A stretch of DNA of 33,668 nucleotides. Source: Gemmatimonadota bacterium (GTDB lineage Bacteria > Gemmatimonadota > Gemmatimonadetes > Gemmatimonadales > Gemmatimonadaceae). Of this stretch, positions 30,490 through 33,668 are shown in pieces (positions within the stretch are counted from its first letter, which is position 1; every line of letters begins with the position of its first letter). The stretch spans positions 1-33,668 of the forward strand of contig JAPLKT010000022.1 in assembly GCA_026387895.1 (NCBI GenBank), read 5' to 3'. Under the pieces are notes generated by a model. The model saw only the letters and a program-made list of their open reading frames with translations, had not been told where the DNA came from and searched no databases. A program made the translations under genes and the position numbers.

Positions 30490-31887
30490 GTGTTCCGCAC
30501 CCTCCAAATCCTCCTCGCGCTCGCGCCGCTCGTCGTCTCGGTCTTCCGTGATCGACGCCGCTGGCTGTTCTGGGGCCTGCCGCTCAAACGCTCCCCTGAG
30601 TTTCATCGCGTGCGTGCGCGACGCATCGTCTCGCGCATCAGCGCACTGGGCCCGACCTTCGTCAAACTCGCGCAGGTCTTTGCCTCACGCGCGGACCTGA
30701 TCCCCGAACCGTACATCGGCGAACTCGGCACCCTCGTAGACGCGGTGCCCCCGGTCGACGTGCGGCAGATCGAAGCGGTCATCAATCGCTCGTACGACAT
30801 CGCATCGCCCGACGCACTCTTCGAGCAGTTCGATCGCGTGCCGGTCGCCGCAGCCTCGCTCGGACAAGTGCATCGCGCCCGCTACAAAGGACGCGACGTC
30901 GCCGTCAAAGTGCTGCGCCCGGGCATCGAACGCGTCGTCGAACGCGACCTCATCGCCGCACGCCGCATCCTCGGCTGGCTCACAAAGAAGTGGAACAACA
31001 GCCACCTCACCGGGCTCATTGCGGTGGTGGAGGAGTTTCAAGCGCGGATTGGCGAGGAGATGGATTTTCGACTCGAAGCAGAGTTCGCCAAGGAGATCCG
31101 CGGGAACTTCAGCACCAATCGGGATGTGCTCATTCCTGAAGTGGTGCACGAACTCACGCGCCAGCGTGTGATGGTGATGGATTTCATTGTGGGCACACGC
31201 ATCGACAAGCTCGACCCGGGCGTGGCCAACGTGAATCGCTTGGTGGCGACGCTGGTGGAGGTCTACGTGCAGATGATGCTCGTGGACGGTCTCTTCCATG
31301 CCGATCCACACCCCGGCAACCTGATGCTCGCCCCCGACGGCCGACTGGTGCTGCTCGACTTCGGCATGGTGGTGCGCGTGCCGGTGGAGACGCGCCGTAA
31401 ACTCACGCGCACGGTGCTCGCGGCCATCCTGAAGGATCCCGTGGGGACCGCCGAGGGGTTCCGCGAGCTGGGGATTGTGTTGGCCACGACCGGCGACGAT
31501 GTGGCGTTGCGACTCGCTGAGCTGCTGATTGAGAATGCGTTTGGAAAGACCACGGCGCTCGACAGGATTGATGCATTGCTCGCCGACCGGGTCATGAAGA
31601 CGCTGTATGATTTCCCGATTTCATTGCCGCGCGATCTCGTGTACTTCGCGCGGACCGCGGCGCTGATTGAGGGCGTCGGGACCAAGTACGACCCGTATTT
31701 CCAGGCCATTCCGATTGCGAGTCCCGTGGTGCTGCGGATGCGCACCAAGATTCTCCGCTCGGTGGGCGTGGCCGCGCAGCCTACGGTGGAGGAGCTTGCC
31801 GCCGTTGCGGGCTACGCGCTGGGCAAGGCAGCGCGCTGGGTGGTGGACCGGTTTCGCGCCGGACCGATGGCGGGTATCGGGACCTGA
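30490..31887 (+). CDS. UbiB/ABC1 family atypical kinase-like protein
   Basis: A 465-residue protein from GTG 30490. Motifs in order are LGPTFVKLAQVFASRADLIP (53-72), the family signature usually written K-x-G-Q but here K59-L-A-Q62; the Ala-rich loop VAAASLGQVHRA (119-130); Lys140 in VAVKVLRPG; GEEMDFRLEAE (187-197); HADPHPGNL (268-276); and LLDFG (286-290). ABC1/UbiB proteins bind ATP and are needed for quinone and isoprenoid-lipid metabolism; the Ala-rich loop replaces the Gly-rich loop of normal kinases. Hydrophobic residues 5-18 could contact the membrane. It begins about 56 bases after the radical SAM gene, and an imperfect GCGCGC inverted repeat lies between them (30449-30471). Confidence 0.9.
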   Translation: MFRTLQILLALAPLVVSVFRDRRRWLFWGLPLKRSPEFHRVRARRIVSRISALGPTFVKLAQVFASRADLIPEPYIGELGTLVDAVPPVDVRQIEAVINRSYDIASPDALFEQFDRVPVAAASLGQVHRARYKGRDVAVKVLRPGIERVVERDLIAARRILGWLTKKWNNSHLTGLIAVVEEFQARIGEEMDFRLEAEFAKEIRGNFSTNRDVLIPEVVHELTRQRVMVMDFIVGTRIDKLDPGVANVNRLVATLVEVYVQMMLVDGLFHADPHPGNLMLAPDGRLVLLDFGMVVRVPVETRRKLTRTVLAAILKDPVGTAEGFRELGIVLATTGDDVALRLAELLIENAFGKTTALDRIDALLADRVMKTLYDFPISLPRDLVYFARTAALIEGVGTKYDPYFQAIPIASPVVLRMRTKILRSVGVAAQPTVEELAAVAGYALGKAARWVVDRFRAGPMAGIGT

Positions 31888-31939
31888 GCGTATCGTTGAG
31901 GGATCGTTAGGCTCTTACTTCTCTCACGCCGACCTCCTG

Positions 31940-32611
31940 ATGCGCTTTTCGTCCATTCGTCCGTTTGCCGTTGCGCTTGTTGCGCTTGTTGCGCTTGTTG
32001 CGCTGCTGCTCCCCGTTCTTGCACAGGCGCAGGCGACCGCTGCCGCGCCAGCGACCGCGCCCACGGTGATTCCGCCGGCCGCCGAGCAGATTGCGGCCGC
32101 TGTGCTCCCATTGTCGGCTGAGCTCCGTGACGGGGCCACCGTGATGGGCTACAAGACCAAGGACAAGCTCGAGGTCTTGCGCGAGGGGAAGAACGGCATG
32201 ATCTGCTTGGCGCTGTATGTGACGCGCCCTGATTTCCACGTGGCCTGCTACCACAAGGGACTCGAGCCGTTCATGGCGCGCGGTCGTGAGTTGCGTGCGC
32301 AGGGCGTTACCGCGCTCGAGAAGGTCGACTCGGCGCGTTTTGCGGAGATCAAGAGCGGCCAGTTGAAGATGCCAGCGCAGGGCGCGCTGTTCTCGATGAC
32401 CGGCAAGAAGGAGCAGTACGATGCCAAGACCAACAAGGTCACCGGTATCGCGCCGCTTGGCGTGGTGTACGTGCCGTTCGCGACGCCGGAGTCGATCGGC
32501 ATTACTGCGACCCCCGCGATGAGCGGCCCGTTCTTGATGTTCCCCGGGACACCGAAGGCGCACATCATGATCATGGGCAAGACGTCAATGTTGGTGATGT
32601 CACGTTGGTGA
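31940..32611 (+). CDS. Secreted protein of unknown function
   Basis: About 223 residues from ATG 31940; the frame is open further upstream but that part lies inside the UbiB-like gene. The signal peptide is MRFSSIRPFA, a (VAL)n core made by a 9-bp DNA repeat, then LPVLAQAQ. The mature part contains A-rich low-complexity sequence (residues 30-50), then a predicted alpha/beta domain with LPLSAELRDGATVMGYK, LEVLREGKNGMICLALYVT, FHVACYHKGLEPFMARGREL and TPAMSGPFLMFPGTPKAHIM. Two Cys residues (in ICLAL and VACYH) could pair. I do not recognise the family. A strong terminator follows at 32637-32674. Confidence 0.75.
   Translation: MRFSSIRPFAVALVALVALVALLLPVLAQAQATAAAPATAPTVIPPAAEQIAAAVLPLSAELRDGATVMGYKTKDKLEVLREGKNGMICLALYVTRPDFHVACYHKGLEPFMARGRELRAQGVTALEKVDSARFAEIKSGQLKMPAQGALFSMTGKKEQYDAKTNKVTGIAPLGVVYVPFATPESIGITATPAMSGPFLMFPGTPKAHIMIMGKTSMLVMSRW
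31970..32005 (+). repeat. 9-bp tandem repeat inside a signal peptide
   Basis: GTTGCGCTT occurs three times in perfect tandem (31970-31978, 31979-31987, 31988-31996), followed by GTTGCGCTG (31997-32005). It encodes V-A-L four times and makes up the hydrophobic core of the secreted protein's signal peptide. Gain or loss of a unit would lengthen or shorten the core without changing frame. Confidence 0.95.
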
Positions 32612-32627
32612 TGTCACGTTGGTGATG
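32590..32627 (+). repeat. 14-bp direct repeat at the stop codon of the secreted-protein gene
   Basis: GTTGGTGATGTCAC occurs at 32590-32603 and 32604-32617, followed by ten matching bases (32618-32627). The TGA stop (32609-32611) lies in the second copy. Deleting one 14-bp unit would still give the same final residues (L-V-M-S-R-W), so the repeat is neutral for the protein. Confidence 0.9.
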
Positions 32628-32636
32628 AATGCAGAG

Positions 32637-32674
32637 CGGGCGCGACTCTTTGGGAGTCGCGCCCGTTTCTTTTT
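32637..32674 (+). terminator. Intrinsic terminator after the secreted-protein gene
   Basis: CGGGCGCGACTC (32637-32648) pairs with GAGTCGCGCCCG (32654-32665) over a 5-base loop, and TTTCTTTTT follows. It ends the plus-strand transcript just before the convergent bcp gene (stop at 32684). Confidence 0.92.
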
Positions 32675-32683
32675 CGCCGGTGT

Positions 32684-33151
32684 TTAGAGCGACTTGATTG
32701 CGGCTTCGACTTCGGCGGCGTGTCCTTCCGGCGTGACCTTGGAGAAGATCCATTTGATCTTGCCGTCGGCACCGATCACGTAGGTGGTGCGCTCGACGCC
32801 AAAGTACTTACGCCCCCAGAAGAGTTTCTCGACCCAGACTCCGTACTGCTCGGCCACACGATGATCTTTGTCGGCGAGGAGTGTGAAGGGGAGATCGTAC
32901 TTCTTTTTGAAGTTGGCGTGCTTGCGCGCGGTGTCGGGGGAGATGCCGAGGATGACGGCTTTGCTCTTTTTGAAGCGCGGGAAGGCGTCGCGAAACTCGC
33001 AGGCTTCGGTGGTGCAGCCCGGGGTGTCGTCTTTGGGGTAGAAGTACAGGACGACATTCTGACCGCGGAGCGACGTGAGCGAGAGCCGTTCGCCAGTGTC
33101 GGTTTCGAGGTCGAACTCGGGGGCCAAGCGGCCAGGCTTGAGGGGAGTCAT
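32684..33151 (-). CDS. bcp: Thioredoxin-dependent peroxiredoxin, Bcp/PrxQ type
   Basis: A 155-residue protein of normal length for Bcp. The N-terminus GRLAPEFDLETDTGERLSL leads to VVLYFYPKDDTPGCTTEACEFRD, written here as YPKDDTPGCTTEACEF (residues 38-53), with peroxidatic Cys46 and resolving Cys51 five residues apart, as in PrxQ-type enzymes. The conserved helix and strand blocks follow: VILGISPD, KHANFKKKYDLPFTLLADKD, YGVWVEKLFWGRKYFGVERT, then TYVIGADGKI. The enzyme reduces hydrogen peroxide and organic hydroperoxides with thioredoxin in the cytoplasm. It stands alone between two terminators. Confidence 0.95.
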   Translation of the reverse strand: MTPLKPGRLAPEFDLETDTGERLSLTSLRGQNVVLYFYPKDDTPGCTTEACEFRDAFPRFKKSKAVILGISPDTARKHANFKKKYDLPFTLLADKDHRVAEQYGVWVEKLFWGRKYFGVERTTYVIGADGKIKWIFSKVTPEGHAAEVEAAIKSL

Positions 33152-33228
33152 GTGGGAAAGTTAACAAAGTGCCGTGGGCCGTCACTAGGTGCCGATGTTC
33201 AGCAGGGCATCAGATCCGGAGATAGCAG

Positions 33229-33259
33229 AAGCGCCTCACCCGTGCGGGGTGAGGCGCTT
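33229..33259 (-). terminator. Terminator between the partial secreted-protein gene and bcp
   Basis: AAGCGCCTCACCC (33229-33241) and GGGTGAGGCGCTT (33247-33259) form a perfect 13-bp stem with a 5-base loop. On the minus strand the stem ends in CTT and is followed by CTGCTATCTCC, so the T-run is poor but the stem is strong. It lies between the stop of the downstream-edge gene (33272) and the bcp start (33151). Confidence 0.7.
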
Positions 33260-33271
33260 GTGCTGTCTTGG

Positions 33272-33668
33272 CTACTTCTTATCGTAGACGTGTACCGACT
33301 TGGTGGGTTTCCCCGCAGCATCAGTGTCCGTGCACGTGTTTGTCAGAGTCTTGCCACCAGCCGAAACCACTCGCGTGCAGATATTCCCATTTTTCCTATC
33401 TTTCCCATTCCAGTTCTGCGCCTTCGTCGTATTGGCATCAACGCGCGTCGCCTTCGCTGAGTCACCGTTGGCGCTACCTGCGTGGAATTTGCCATCGTAC
33501 AAAACCGTGCCGCTGCTTGCGTGGGCATTCCCATCGGCATCGATCCACGCCCGCGCCATGGTGTACCCATTCGGTACCGCTGAAAAGATGCGGGTCTCGC
33601 TCTTACCCACCTTGCCCGCCGAGCTTGAGGACTTGGCCACGTTCAGCTCCCATGTGCCAAACATCCCG
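33272..33668 (-). CDS. Probable secreted lipocalin-like small protein (partial, 5' end beyond window)
   Basis: At least 130 residues on the minus strand, still open at the window edge. An ATG at 33664 exists, but the sequence MFGTWELNVAKSS looks like the start of a mature domain that normally follows a signal peptide, so the true start probably lies outside. The pattern F-G-T-W-E-L-N-V-A-K-S is common at the beginning of small bacterial proteins with a lipocalin-like or beta-barrel fold. Residues 25-120 are beta-rich (RIFSAVPNGYTMARAWI, TVLYDGKFHAG, VVSAGGKTLTNTC) with two Cys that could pair. Function is unknown. Confidence 0.6.
   Translation of the reverse strand, partial: GMFGTWELNVAKSSSSAGKVGKSETRIFSAVPNGYTMARAWIDADGNAHASSGTVLYDGKFHAGSANGDSAKATRVDANTTKAQNWNGKDRKNGNICTRVVSAGGKTLTNTCTDTDAAGKPTKSVHVYDKK

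Overview
The window is a densely packed, GC-rich bacterial chromosome segment. No rRNA, tRNA, CRISPR array or insertion sequence was found. The gene content suggests a Gemmatimonadota-like organism: many secreted proteins whose signal peptides end in A-Q, a TonB-plug/regulatory-like-domain protein, a SARP-type regulator with an ATPase domain, a BsuPI lipoprotein, a GH109-like Tat enzyme, and a split ATP synthase operon. This assignment is an inference from gene style and was not tested by a marker gene.

Layout. 1-1440 (minus): 5' part of an NAD-dependent isocitrate dehydrogenase, preceded by a small secreted protein that looks frameshifted. 1546-3838 (plus): peptide transporter CstA and its small YbdD/YjiX partner, ended by a strong hairpin. 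3906-5141 (minus): NamZ/DUF1343 exo-N-acetylmuramidase. 5315-7807 (plus): an 830-residue secreted protein with carboxypeptidase-regulatory-like repeats and a TonB plug-like end but no barrel. 7776-16261 (minus): eight genes, almost all joined by 4-bp stop/start overlaps. In transcription order they are a four-cluster ferredoxin, a mannose-6-phosphate-isomerase-type cupin, a sugar nucleotidyltransferase with a beta-helix tail, a Tat-exported GH109-like NAD-dependent glycosidase, a sodium:solute symporter, a second sugar-1-phosphate nucleotidyltransferase, a galactokinase-like GHMP kinase and an MFS transporter. 16364-19656 (minus): ATP synthase genes in the order atpZ-atpI-atpB-atpE-atpF-atpH, with no alpha, gamma, beta or epsilon genes following.

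19993-21610 (plus): BsuPI lipoprotein and MoxR ATPase, each followed by a clear intrinsic terminator. 22051-25251 (plus): a large regulator with SARP, ATPase and helical-repeat regions, in DNA that looks less GC-rich by eye. 25360-28072 (minus): gcvT followed by a sigma-54 activator whose receiver domain has lost its phosphoacceptor Asp. 28206-31887 (plus): a methyltransferase-like protein, a B12-binding radical SAM enzyme and a UbiB/ABC1 kinase-like protein. 31940-32611 (plus): a secreted protein with simple repeats. 32684-33668 (minus): Bcp peroxiredoxin and a secreted protein cut by the window edge.

The best candidate for an undescribed system is the eight-gene block at 7776-16261. It has the parts of a complete route: liberate a sugar, probably an alpha-linked N-acetylhexosamine, outside the cytoplasm; import it by a sodium symporter; phosphorylate it at C1; and convert it to a nucleotide sugar. 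The kinase carries a non-standard residue in its sugar-binding signature, and a ferredoxin leads the block. The exact sugar cannot be read from sequence alone.
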